In this document: positions 26,118 through 35,344 of the stretch, in pieces
How positions within the stretch are numbered: the first letter of the stretch is position 1
Layout: each line of letters begins with the position of its first letter
From: Panopea generosa
Taxonomy: Eukaryota > Mollusca > Bivalvia > Adapedonta > Hiatellidae
Assembly: GCA_029582155.1 (NCBI GenBank)
Contig: CM055897.1
Coordinates: 17,502,576-17,566,575 of the forward strand
Length of the DNA: 64,000 nucleotides
Direction of reading: 5' to 3'
Position numbers and translations under genes: made by a program
Notes under the pieces: model-generated
What the model was told of the DNA's origin: nothing
The model's database searches: none
What the model saw: only the letters and a program-made list of their open reading frames with translations

Positions 26118-28891
26118 CGATGATGATGATGATGATGATGATGATGACTATGATGATGATGATGATGATGATGAGGATGAGGATAAGAATGATGATGATG
26201 ATGATGATGATGGTGATGACGACGACGACGACGACGAAGACAACGATAACGATACTTATAACGATAACAATAATCATAATGATTATAATAATTATAATAA
26301 TAATAATAAAAGTGATAATAATAATAATAATAATAATAATAATAGTTATAATGATAATGATAATGACAACGACAACCACAACCACAACCACAACCACAAT
26401 GACAACTTCAACTTCAACGACAACGATACAGCAACAACAATAATTAAAAAAAAAACAATAATAAAGACTTTTATGTACAAGAGAACTAATTTGAATCTTT
26501 GATGGTTTTGAATGTTGAAAGAACTTGCGGCCTAATCCCATTTAATGTTGAAATAAAATATGTTTAAACTAAACTAAATTAAAGCAACGTTTCATTATCT
26601 CTACTTTTTTGCATCATTAACACTTTATACTGTATTGAGTGACTTTTCCTATTTGATTTTTAAATAAAATGTTTCAAAACCCCGAATCCTATACATCGTA
26701 ACAAATTACAAATGGTGGAGTGCGTTGTCCAGTGGTAGAACATCGAACTCGTGATTGGAGGGTCCTGAGTTCGATCCTCCGCCATGGTAGCAAGGTACTT
26801 TTTCCGCTTATGTTTAGTACTGGTTTTACACATGAAGACTTCGTGCTTGATATATAAGTTGTAAGAACTTGTTTCACAATCGATGTAAAATAAATAAGTT
26901 TAAAACCTTAAATGCAACAAAAAATGATTTGTTATATATCTCGCTATAGAAAGTCAAAGCCAAAGGTTTTATTCGCAATATTAAGGCCAACGGTCCATAA
27001 TTCATACAAGCATATATAAGAAATTCATTTAAGATGTTGAGAGTGTGAACTATTAAATATATTTTACATGATTAATATATTGAATTACAGGTAGATAAGG
27101 AGGTCATTCAAGATATAGCACATGGAGTACCGGAGGCAATGAACAAGAGCATCATCAAGCATTGCTGCGACAAGGACGAGGTTGACGTTGTGCGATGGAA
27201 CACGTCTGACAACTGGAATTTTTCATACGTTTATGAAGAAAGCGTCTGTATAGAAAAATGTAAGTACCATTCCATGATGCGATACCTCATTATTTTATGA
27301 CCTCGATCGAGTGGTCTGAGGCGCTGTCGCAAGATCGCTTACCTCTTACCATTACGGTATTAGATTCGATTAAAAATATTATGTGAGAAAGTTTGCCAGT
27401 TATTTGTGGAAATACGATGGTTCTACTCAGATTCATTCTGAGGTATTCCTCCACAAATAAAACTGAATATGCCATGTATAACCTGAAATGTGTTGAAAAT
27501 AGCGTTAAATCCCATTAAAAAAAAGCTTTTTTGGTGAATACATGTAGATTTTCATTAATATATTGTATACGATATTTCATAATTCTATTTATATTTTAAT
27601 CATAAGGAATAAAAACGCAATTTTTTAACGAATAAATAAAAGTTTTCCTTAAGCATATTGTATTGTTTTAATCTTCTCGCTTTTTATTAACAAAACACTT
27701 TAACATGCGCATGCGCTAAAACTTAAATTTGATTTTCAATATATATTATTATTTCTGAACAATATTAGTATCAGTATTCAGATATACATTAGAGATTTTT
27801 AATAAGGATAAACAGACGAGTTTTTAAAAAAATATTTTGGTTTTAAATTTCACCTGGAGTGCATATTCCAGTTATGATTATTAAATTTTGTGAATATCGG
27901 GCCTGATTCATTATGTTAAATGATTGACTTACAAAATCATGTGGTTCAAAAATCTGATTATTTGCAAAATTTGTTTTTAACAGGTGTTTACCTATTCGAA
28001 AAGGTAGCCAATACATGGAGCGATACAACGATAGGAATTGTTTTGTTGGTCATTGCCTTGGTTATTCTTTGCACATGCTTGGTTTGCATCGTTAAAACTC
28101 TCAATGCTCTTTTACAAGGAAAGGTCGCATTGCTAATTAAAAAGTTCGTCAATGCCGACTTTCCGGGAAAATGCTGTTCGTACTTCACTGGCTATTTGGC
28201 GATAGTCATCGGAACGGGATTAACAATTCTGGTACAGTCTAGTTCCGTGTTCACATCCGCCTTAACACCGTTGGTAGGAATCGGCGTGATAACGATCGAC
28301 CGGATGTACCCATTAACTCTTGGTGCCAACATCGGGACGACAACCACGTCAATTTTGGCCGCTCTTGCTCAGAATGCAGAGGACATTCCGGTAGCGTTGC
28401 AGATTTCACTGTGTCATCTATTTTTCAACCTATCCGGAATACTTCTATTCTATCCTATTCCACATTTGCGATTTCCAATAAGAATGGCTAAATTCCTTGG
28501 CAACAAAACAGCAAAATATCGCTGGTTTGCTATTTTTTATCTAATTTGTGTGTTTTTCTTACTTCCCGGGTCCGTGTTCGCATTATCATTGGTCAGCTGG
28601 CAAGTAATGGCTGCCGTCCTCATCCCAATAGCAACCATACTACTTGTGATAATCGTGATAAATATAGCACAAAGAAAGGCACCGCAATATCTGCCACGTG
28701 TATTAAGAAGCTGGGACTTTCTTCCTGAAATGTGCAGGTCTCTGGAACCATACGATCGTATGATCGGGAAAATTAAAATATGTTTCCAATGTTGTAAATC
28801 AGACGATTACAAAGTTACTGACGATTCTCAAGAAATGGTGATTACGCCAGAGACGAAGGACGAGCATTCAAATGCATTGACAGTGATGTAA
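16976..28891 (+). CDS. SLC34A: SLC34-type sodium-phosphate cotransporter, copy A (complete)
   Basis: Nine exons: 16976-17062, 18874-18927, 20748-20853, 22004-22135, 24099-24242, 24861-25052, 25604-25722, 27091-27259 and 27984-28891. All have GT/AG borders and compatible phases; total 636 aa. The SLC34 family imports inorganic phosphate with sodium at the apical plasma membrane. Seen: EDPW before the first membrane segment ([10 protein letters not shown]), first QSSS at 158-161, SNIGTS at 188-193, AGATVHD at 215-221, second QSSS at 419-422 and ANIGTT after it. The Ala, Ala and Asp (215, 217, 221) match electrogenic NaPi-IIa/b and not electroneutral NaPi-IIc. The extracellular loop is short, with paired Cys and NTS and NFS sequons. 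The C-tail has a CxxC-like cluster and ends LTVM, possibly a PDZ ligand. Vertebrate members are about 640-690 aa. Exon 2 is the least certain. Confidence 0.92.
17218..17272. repeat. poly(T)-rich tract in intron 1 of copy A
   Basis: CTTCTT/T-rich run including about 23 consecutive T residues. Confidence 0.8.
17357..17684 (-). mobile_element. full-length SINE family II with target duplication
   Basis: Minus-strand SINE, head GACCGCGGCGTGGTCTAGTG, B-box region GTGGGTTCAGTCC, tail GCGACGCTAAACACCATACA followed by ATTGT repeats on the plus strand. TATTGGTAATGG is duplicated at 17342-17353 and 17685-17696. This is the reference copy for family II. Confidence 0.9.
17698..18290. repeat. trinucleotide microsatellite, ATT/AGT
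   Basis: Long ATT then AGT/AGC triplet runs in intron 1 of copy A. The runs leave long open frames on both strands (poly-Ile/Ser/Val one way, poly-Leu/Thr the other); these are artefacts of the triplet period. Confidence 0.95.
18560..18750 (-). mobile_element. SINE family III, minus strand
   Basis: Contains GAAACAAGTTCTTACAACT, AAATCACGCTCGAAGTCCTC and the complement of the tRNA-like head (TGGACCACGCACTCCAC). It lies about 120 bases before exon 2 of copy A. Confidence 0.85.
19242..19488 (+). mobile_element. SINE family II
   Basis: Head ACCGCAGCGGTGGTCTGGTG, middle ATATGACTGGGTGAGTTAGC, then TCAAGTAGACATCGTCGCG and an ACAACAACAACA tail. It lies in intron 2 of copy A. It keeps TTAA (ATGTTAAAAGCG) where the copy at 9838-10660 was hit by the MITE. 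Confidence 0.88.
20980..21233. mobile_element. 254-bp MITE with CAGGGG termini
   Basis: Ends CAGGGGTGGTATTCACCAAC and, inverted, GTTGGTGAATACGACCCCTG, with similarity continuing about 45 bases inward (AAGAATATTCTTAGACTTGA). CAGGGG ends recall hAT elements, but the flanking 8-mers (AAAGACAT and AACGATAG) do not match well. It lies in intron 3 of copy A. Confidence 0.8.
22475..23057 (+). pseudogene. tyrosine-recombinase (Crypton-like) transposon fragment, frameshifted
   Basis: Frame one (22475-22765) encodes [19 protein letters not shown] followed by LNYS and a KQKQ tract. This is the C-terminal box of tyrosine recombinases (H-x2-x..Y arrangement) as found in Crypton-derived sequences. The reading moves to a second frame (ending 23057) that encodes a Ser/Asn/Gln-rich tail ending [13 protein letters not shown]. 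The frame change, the lack of the N-terminal catalytic Arg region and the position inside intron 4 of copy A mark it as a dead insertion. The family assignment rests on motif memory only. Confidence 0.6.
23480..23640. mobile_element. 161-bp foldback MITE
   Basis: Ends AAATAGAATATTAGTTTAGT and, inverted, AATAGAGAATATAAGTTTAA. Inner arms match through TCTTTATG and TTTATCGGAC; the centre is CG-rich. In intron 4 of copy A. Confidence 0.75.
24550..24790. mobile_element. piggyBac-like MITE with TTAA ends
   Basis: Left end TTAACCCTTTACTCCATAGA and right end TATGAAGTAAAGGGTTAA, inner palindrome CAGATTGCTCGTGACGAGCA. Same family as 10080-10614 and 53085-53303. It makes up 241 of the 618 bases of intron 5 in copy A and ends 70 bases before the next exon. 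Confidence 0.88.
25760..26450. repeat. trinucleotide microsatellite, AAT/GAT
   Basis: AAT runs, then about 40 GAT steps with few breaks, GAC steps, AAT again, then CAACCA steps. In intron 7 of copy A. The open frames (poly-Asp/Asn, poly-Met and poly-Ile) are artefacts. Confidence 0.95.
26714..26906 (+). mobile_element. SINE family III
   Basis: Head GGTGGAGTGCGTTGTCCAGT, B box GAGTTCGATCC, then AAGAACTTGTTTCACAATCG and an AAATAAATAAGTTTAAAAC tail. Intron 7 of copy A. Confidence 0.88.
27300..27517 (+). mobile_element. SINE family IV
   Basis: Degenerate tRNA-like head (TCGAGTGGTCTGAGGCGCTG, TTAGATTCGATT), central GTGAGAAAGTTTGCCAGTTA, then GGTATTCCTCCACAAATAAA and a GTTAAATCCCATT(A)n tail. Starts about 40 bases after an exon of copy A. 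Confidence 0.75.
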
Positions 28892-29450
28892 AAAACATAG
28901 TGCAGTTTTGTCAAAAACAGCAAGCAATGACAAAGATGTAAACACATAGTGCAGCTTTGTCAAAAATAGCAAGAAATGACAAAGATGTAAACACGTAGTG
29001 CAGCTTTGTCAAAAATAGCAAGTTATGACAAAGATGTAAACATATAGTGCAGCTTTGTCAAAAAATAGCAAGAAATGACAAAGATGTAAAAACGTATTGC
29101 AGCTTTGTCAAAAATAGCATGACAAAGATGTAAACGCATATTGGAGCTTTGTCAAAAATAGCAAGAAATGACAAAGATGTAAACACATATTGCAGCTTTG
29201 TCAAAAATAGCAAGTAATGACAAAGATGTAAACACATATTGCAGCTTTGTCAAAAATAGCAAGAAATGACAAAGATGTAAACACATATTGCAGCTTTGTC
29301 AAGAAAAGCAAGTAATTACAACACATATTGCAGCTTTGTCAAAAATAGCAAGTAATGACAAAGATGTAAACACATATTGCAGCTTTGTCAAAAATAGCAA
29401 GTAATGACAAAGATGTAAACACATATTGCAGCTTTGTCAAAAATAGCTAT
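28886..29450 (+). repeat. 49-bp hairpin tandem repeat starting at the stop codon of copy A
   Basis: Eleven to twelve copies. Each contains TGACAAAG, GATGTAAACACATA and CTTTGTCA, so each can form an 8-bp stem. The first unit is TTGACAGTGATGTAA, which holds the last codons and the TAA of copy A. The array forms most of the 3' UTR up to AATAAA at 29478. Confidence 0.9.
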
Positions 29451-29477
29451 ATAAAATTCTATTGATCATATTTTCAA

Positions 29478-29483
29478 AATAAA
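29478..29483 (+). terminator. candidate poly(A) signal of copy A
   Basis: AATAAA right after the 49-bp repeat, 587 bases past the stop codon, followed by a T-rich stretch. Confidence 0.6.
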
Positions 29484-30094
29484 TTATGAAGTGTTCAGTT
29501 CATTCTACTTCTTCTTATTTTTCTTTTACTTTTCCCTAACGTCACATTTTTAATTTTCTCAGACCCAATTTTCACAACAGTTCTAAAAACTGCTCAGATT
29601 AATACTATTGTTAATTATTACCTTAACTTTATCCAATGTTAAAAAGTTAAATTACTTACATTTAAATACTGAAAGACGAAAAGCAAAAATCAAACTACCC
29701 TGTGTCTGATGATGGTAAGTATATAATGATATATTAGTATGGTTCAGGTTAAGGGCTAAAACAATAATTTAATATATTTTTTCTAGATACATATAAATGA
29801 TTAAGTCACTGCTTTTTTCTCTATGTTTTATTTACTAAATGCTTTATCGTTTTTTTTATTTACATTCATAGTTTTTCAAGCGATAACTGCCTGATTACGT
29901 TGGTGAGTTCAGTGAAAATCCAACCACCATGTTCGTACTCAGCCTTTTTCTATTCAAATTATCCAATCAAAATGCTTTAAGTGCTCACAGACGGACGGAC
30001 GAAGCTAAATTGCAAGATAAATATGTATGGATGGAAAACAGGCAGAGTGTAGATTATTTGCAATTTTCTGAATTCTTGTATGGTAAATTTATTT
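29484..30094. other. intergenic, no gene recognised
   Basis: AT-rich; an 85-codon frame (29929-30186) ends within a SINE tail and shows no family resemblance. Confidence 0.4.
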
Positions 30095-30210
30095 TAATGG
30101 AGTTAAACGCCATTTTTAACCCATTTAATGTTACTATGGCATTTTCATATTTATTGCCTTTTATTGAAAACCTCAGAATGATCTGAGTAGAACCACCGTC
30201 CTAAATTAAA
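30095..30210 (-). mobile_element. SINE family IV tail fragment, minus strand
   Basis: GGAGTTAAACGCCATTTTTA and TCTGAGTAGAACCACCGTCC are the complement of the 3' half of family IV; the tRNA-like head is missing. Confidence 0.65.
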
Positions 30211-30479
30211 AAAAAAAACACAATATTTTTTGCGTTTCATTAGTTGATCATTTTTTAAGTATAAAATTGATCAAATTAATCAGGAATTGAACATGACGTT
30301 ATGAATAAATAGAAAACAGAGAACATCTCGAATAAAAATACATAGTATAAACTAATCTGCTGTAATTGGATATGTTGATTATATTTGTTATATAAGCAGA
30401 ATCATGTTATTCACCTGAAGCAGTTTTTCATATAACCGTAATGAGCTTATTCAATATGTTTGTGTGTATGGGGGATCGG

Positions 30480-31420
30480 AGGTATCATTTGAATAATAAT
30501 GCTAAGTCTGATGTCTGTAAGCACAACTTCTTAAAGGCTACTTGAATGTGGAAGGAAAAATACAATGCCATGGTTACCTCTACTAAGCAGTCAATTGTCA
30601 TGAGCAGCCACATTTGATTTTTCATATTTCTACGCTTTCAGTGCAAATTCACCTGTACTAAGCAATAACCTGTCTTGTAAGGTCACCTTAGCTCCTTCCC
30701 TTTACTGGCTGCTTAAGACAGAGTTGGCTGTAGTTAAATGTTTAAAATTTATAGCCTCAAAATGAGTTTGTGAGGTCATTATGCCCAACATTGAATTTTT
30801 CATGCACATTTTTTCAGTTTTACACACAATATGAAGTTTCTCAAGTAGATCTTGGCGCTGAAGAATTTGTAATACCGAAACAGCAGTGTTAGGTTTAATG
30901 CCAGTAAAGTCAACATGTCGTAGGCTACTTGAACGTGGAAGGGATAATAAGATGACATTGTCTTCTTTTATGGCACTCTTTTTAAGAGAACTTGGTAATG
31001 TTATTTTTACTATAAGTAAAAGCCTTCAATCCAAATATTCAATATTTCCCCCCATTTAATTTTTCAGGTCAATAGGCCCAGCATTGTATAATTCATGCTC
31101 ATTTTCAGCTTTACATACAATCTTGAGTCTTTAGTTGTTGTTTGTACTTCAGACCATGTAATACTGGAACAGCAATATTGAGTTTGATGTCAAAAATCTT
31201 AACATATTGAAGACTGCTTGAACGTGACACGAAAAAAAAACAATACTTATAATCCAAATTGCCATCCATTTTATCACACAGTCGTACATTCTTAAGTGAA
31301 CTCGGTAACGTTTATTTTTTCTATAGTTACATGACTAAAATCCAGTTCCTCAATATATGTACAATTTGTCAGGTCAATATGCTCAACGTTGCATTTGTCA
31401 TGGTGATATTCAGCTTGGTT
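30480..31420. repeat. about 300-bp diverged tandem repeat
   Basis: Three diverged units recognised by GGCTACTTGAATGTGGAAGG (near 30537), GGCTACTTGAACGTGGAAGG (near 30922) and GACTGCTTGAACGTGACACG (near 31211), each preceded by a CAGCA.T.TTAGGTTTGATG-like block. It runs into the 117-bp array. Confidence 0.65.
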
Positions 31421-31845
31421 TGATGGACATAGTTTAACGTGTTACATACACTTCAAAGCTGCAAGTGGCTCTATACTTACATTGTTAACCAACCCTAGAT
31501 TAGATTATGTAATACTAGAACAGCAATTCTAGGTTTGATGGTACATAGTTTAACGTGTTGCATACACTTCAAAGCTGAATGTTGCTCTATACTTACATTG
31601 TTAATCAACCCTAGATTAGATTCTGTAATACTAGAACAGCAATTCTAGGTTTGATGGTACATAGTTTAACGTGTTGCATACACTTCAAAGCTGAATGTTG
31701 CTCTATACTTACATTGTTAATCAACCCTAGATTAGATTATGTAATACTAGAACAGCAATTCTAGGTTTGATGGTACATAGTTTAACGTGTTGCATAAACT
31801 ACAAAGCTTCAAGTGGCTCTATACTTACATTGTTAATAAATCCTT
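31418..31845. repeat. 117-bp tandem repeat, about 3.6 copies
   Basis: Units start with GATGGTACATAGTTTAACGT near 31421, 31538, 31655 and 31772 and contain CTCTATACTTACATTGTTAA. Copies 2 and 3 are almost identical. Confidence 0.9.
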
Positions 31846-31941
31846 CTCCCTCACACACTCGCAATTATTCAAATCAAATGTTTTATGACATACACCAAAA
31901 CACTTCAACGATTTCAAAAGTCCTGGAAACATGAGCTAATC

Positions 31942-32308
31942 AAGGTGTAAGCCCACCATTGTCTTTTGTTCTCTGTTCTATGGTAAATAATAACAAGTTG
32001 AAGGCTTGTCATCCATAGAGACAAAATGAAAGAAGTGAAACTTACATTTTACTCTTTGTCAACTTTTGCACTACCAAAATATAATGAGAAAAAATAGGGG
32101 TCATGTGTCACATAAGAGATTTTTTTTCTGCTTCACTGTTGACAAAGTGAAAGTAGACTTCTGAAACCGTGTGTTCATACCTCAATTTCCAACCATCATT
32201 TTTTTCTAAATTCACAAGTCAAACACGACAATGCATATACGATGTTCAAAATAAATTCATCAAAATGCCATTCAAATAAAAAGAAATGAGCATTAAATTA
32301 AGGAAAGT
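31942..32308 (+). repeat. 367-bp dispersed repeat, downstream of copy A
   Basis: Direct-orientation partner of 16143-16509, with the same blocks in the same order. The two copies bracket the whole copy A transcription unit. Confidence 0.85.
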
Positions 32309-32311
32309 GCA

Positions 32312-32593
32312 TTGTTAGAGAAGAAGAAACGAGTAGTACTTATAACCGCCATTATGCGACTAACCAACGGAAGCACTTCCTGTTTACAATGGTGGTACTA
32401 TGCCTCAATAAAAGGTCACCAATACAGGTCACCACATATATTTCTTAAACAAACCTTTTGCATACAGAAAGGCTGCACATGTAGTTTTAAAATCGTCACA
32501 CCCTCCATCGATAGTTCCTGCAATAATGATGCCTTTGTCAAATTAAAAGTAACAGCCGTGGATAACAGATGGTGTCTTTTGAAAAATATTTAG
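32312..32593 (+). other. 93-codon open frame of unknown nature
   Basis: The frame starts four bases after the dispersed repeat. It has a CLQWWYY segment and a spaced Cys/His pattern (FCIQKGCTCSFKIVT). This could be a remnant of a transposon-derived zinc-binding domain, but I do not recognise a family and no flanking exon is evident. Confidence 0.25.
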
Positions 32594-32819
32594 TTCTTTA
32601 AACGTCTTGCGTCCTAGATTGCCTCTACTGAAGTTTGTAAGACCAGTGACGATGCGTCTTGTATTGCCACTACTTCCAGCTGTTATGGAGACAGATGCAG
32701 ATGTATATCGGTATTTATATTTCTTACTTTTTTTAAAAAACCTGTGGTTTGTCAAAATAATTACTTTTTTTTAAGGGAAATGCAATTTGGTTATAGAACT
32801 AAAGGCAAAGTTTGTCTGA

Positions 32820-33480
32820 CACTCATTTCTTTCTATCACCCCAATTACCGTAGACAGAGCTCCTCTTTTCTATCTAAAACGTAAACAACCATTTACCGGA
32901 GCGCGCGCTCCTCTTTTCTACATAAAACTTAAACCACCCAGTTTACCAAAACGGGAACTCCTCTATTCTTCCTTAAACTAAAAACCACACCATATACCGG
33001 AGAGGGAGCTAGTCCATTATGTCTAAAACTTAAACCATCCCATTTACCAGAGAGGTAGCTCCTCTTTTCTGCCTAAAGCTTAAACCACCCTATTTACTAT
33101 AAAGGGGGGGGGGGGGGGGGGGGCTCATCCATTCTGCCTAAAACTTAAACCATCCCATTTACCGGAGAGGGCGCTCCTCTATTCTTTCTTAAACTAAAAA
33201 CCACACCATATACCGGAGAGAGGGGCTATTCCATTCTGCCTAAAACTTAAACCACCCCATTAACTGAAGAGGGCGCTCCTTTATTCTGCCTTAAACTTAA
33301 ACCACCCCCATTTACCGTAGATAGAGCTCCTCTATTCTGTAGAACCCCATTTACCGGAGAGGTCGCTCCTCTATTTTGCCTTAAACCACCCCATTTACCT
33401 GAGAGGGCGCTCCTCCATTCCTGCCTTAAAGTTAAACAAACCCGCATTTACCGGCGATTGCGCTCCTCTATTCTGCATAA
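32820..33480. repeat. diverged ~58-bp tandem repeat with poly(G) run
   Basis: About ten units around CTTAAACCACCCCATTTACC, then GGAGAGGGCGCTCCTCTATT. An uninterrupted run of 20 G residues lies at 33104-33123. Confidence 0.85.
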
Positions 33481-33620
33481 AACTTAAAGCGCCCCCTCCC
33501 CCACCACCCAACCTCACCCCCTCACCCCCACTCACCCCCTTCCCCCCCCTCCCCCACTCACCCCCTTCCCCCCCTCCCCCCCACTCACCCCCTTCCCCCC
33601 TCCCCCCCCCCCCCCCCCCC
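33481..33620. repeat. C-rich polypyrimidine tract
   Basis: CCCCCTCCC, CACTCACCCCCTTCCC units and a terminal run of about 20 C. It could form i-motif or, on the other strand, G-quadruplex structures. The Gly-rich minus-strand frame here is an artefact. Confidence 0.9.
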
Positions 33621-35344
33621 ACAATCCCGCCAACGTAAACAATGCTGTTGTCCGACAATATGACTACGTCATAATAAGGGCGATCGACATCCGTTTGATG
33701 TCTTATTTAATTAGCAACACTATGTTTATTATCATCAACAACGGCACGTATTGCCCAGTGTATTAATTATGAATCATGATTGATAGTGTCATACTGACAT
33801 ATGTCATCAGCCACAAAAACTTCTAATAAACCTGTTTACTAGACGCGAGGCCGCGCACTAAGTTTACGAATGTATTAATATTCGCATGTGCCCCGTGTTG
33901 TTGTGACTGCTCTTATTTTATATAAAATAATTGTAAATGTTTTCATGTGATCATATGCAGAAAGTGTTCCAAACGGCATATGTAATCATTGCTTACACGT
34001 TTACGAATAGATATGATAACTTGTCCAAATTACCATAATACTATATTTTAGTGTAATTTCTGATCGAACTTAGCATTGTCAATTGTTCGAAGTAGACATA
34101 ATTGAATGTACTAGTAATTTCTAGCGTACGATCTAATCAAAACTGATATCGTATGATGCAAAGACGTCAAAGATGTTATTATATATTGCTCTAACTAGAC
34201 AGATTGATATTGACTAAACAATGGGCTGGGCACGTTAATATTAGCAACACCCACACCCATACCACCCACCCACATATATATATGTATAATGTTTAATGCC
34301 CCATACCTGCCATATAGAAGCTGCAAAATGTCTCTGGGGCGGTCTTGTATTATTCAGTACATGTTTCAAATCAGATAACTCTTTTTCAAAATCATCAATG
34401 CATTGTTTTTGTTATATTGTAGCAAAATACTAGATTATTTTAATACATTTAAATGACAATTTTAAAATTAATTTCCAGAAAGTTTTTATTTTATTCAGTT
34501 TGAAGTTTAACTTCAAATGTCAAAAATTAAACATTATTGGGAGATGCACTCTATACACATGGATCTGTGTTAATTCACCATCAGCAGATAGCCTAGTGTA
34601 GCGTTGTAATTTGATAGTCTCCTCTTACAAATATTTACTACCCTGGCAGTAAAAGTTGGGAGGGGGGTGATATATATAATAATACATATAATATATATAC
34701 CTATGATGTTTAATATCGAGACCCGTATAATTATATACTTGCTAGGTTTGAAACAGCCGAAGAACCTCTCTATTCCGCAGTGTATGAATACCGAACGTTG
34801 CTTTTTAACCTATGACTAATATCTCATGCGTAATGGCATACATATCATGCAGAATAAAATGTTTTTGTTATCGTTTCTATTATACTGTCATGTGAATAAA
34901 AATAATTAATTACTTAGCATTCCAACTCTCAATGAACAAGTTGTAACTATATTTAATGAAAAATGGGAAACATAAAAGGTAATGCGGATAGGGATGCACA
35001 GAACGGAGTGATGTTACATTCCATAGACGAAGTAGGTGAACATTGTTTAATTTTGTAAAAAATGAAATGTATATACTAACAAATATAAAACCAACTCTGC
35101 ATGTAACGGTATTCTTTGTAAAAATAGAATATGTAACCAATAGGAGACATATGATACAAGGGCCAGACACAAAAGTAGAATTAGGAGCGTACCTGAACAG
35201 GTTTGAACCGTACTTCAGATATAAGCAGCGATGTTACAAGTGGGGGAAGGTATGGGAAGTAGATTTGTGCGTGGGGTGCACTTCTGGGTGCACCCAACCT
35301 CCCTATTCCCCGTCGCCATGTTAGAAGACGGAACAGAGTAGATA
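33621..35344. other. no gene recognised
   Basis: AT-rich sequence with short frames only. A search for a phase-0 first exon of SLC34 copy B found candidates near 34957 and 35149, but both end in the wrong phase. Confidence 0.4.

Noticed and set aside
25807-26541. Long frames with poly-Asp, poly-Met and poly-Ile
   Set aside because: Artefacts of an AAT/GAT microsatellite in intron 7 of SLC34 copy A.
33395-33658. Glycine-rich minus-strand frame
   Set aside because: Complement of the C-rich tract; no gene features.
34957-35200. Possible first exon of SLC34 copy B
   Set aside because: Two ATG-to-donor candidates end in phase 2, while the next exon needs phase 0.
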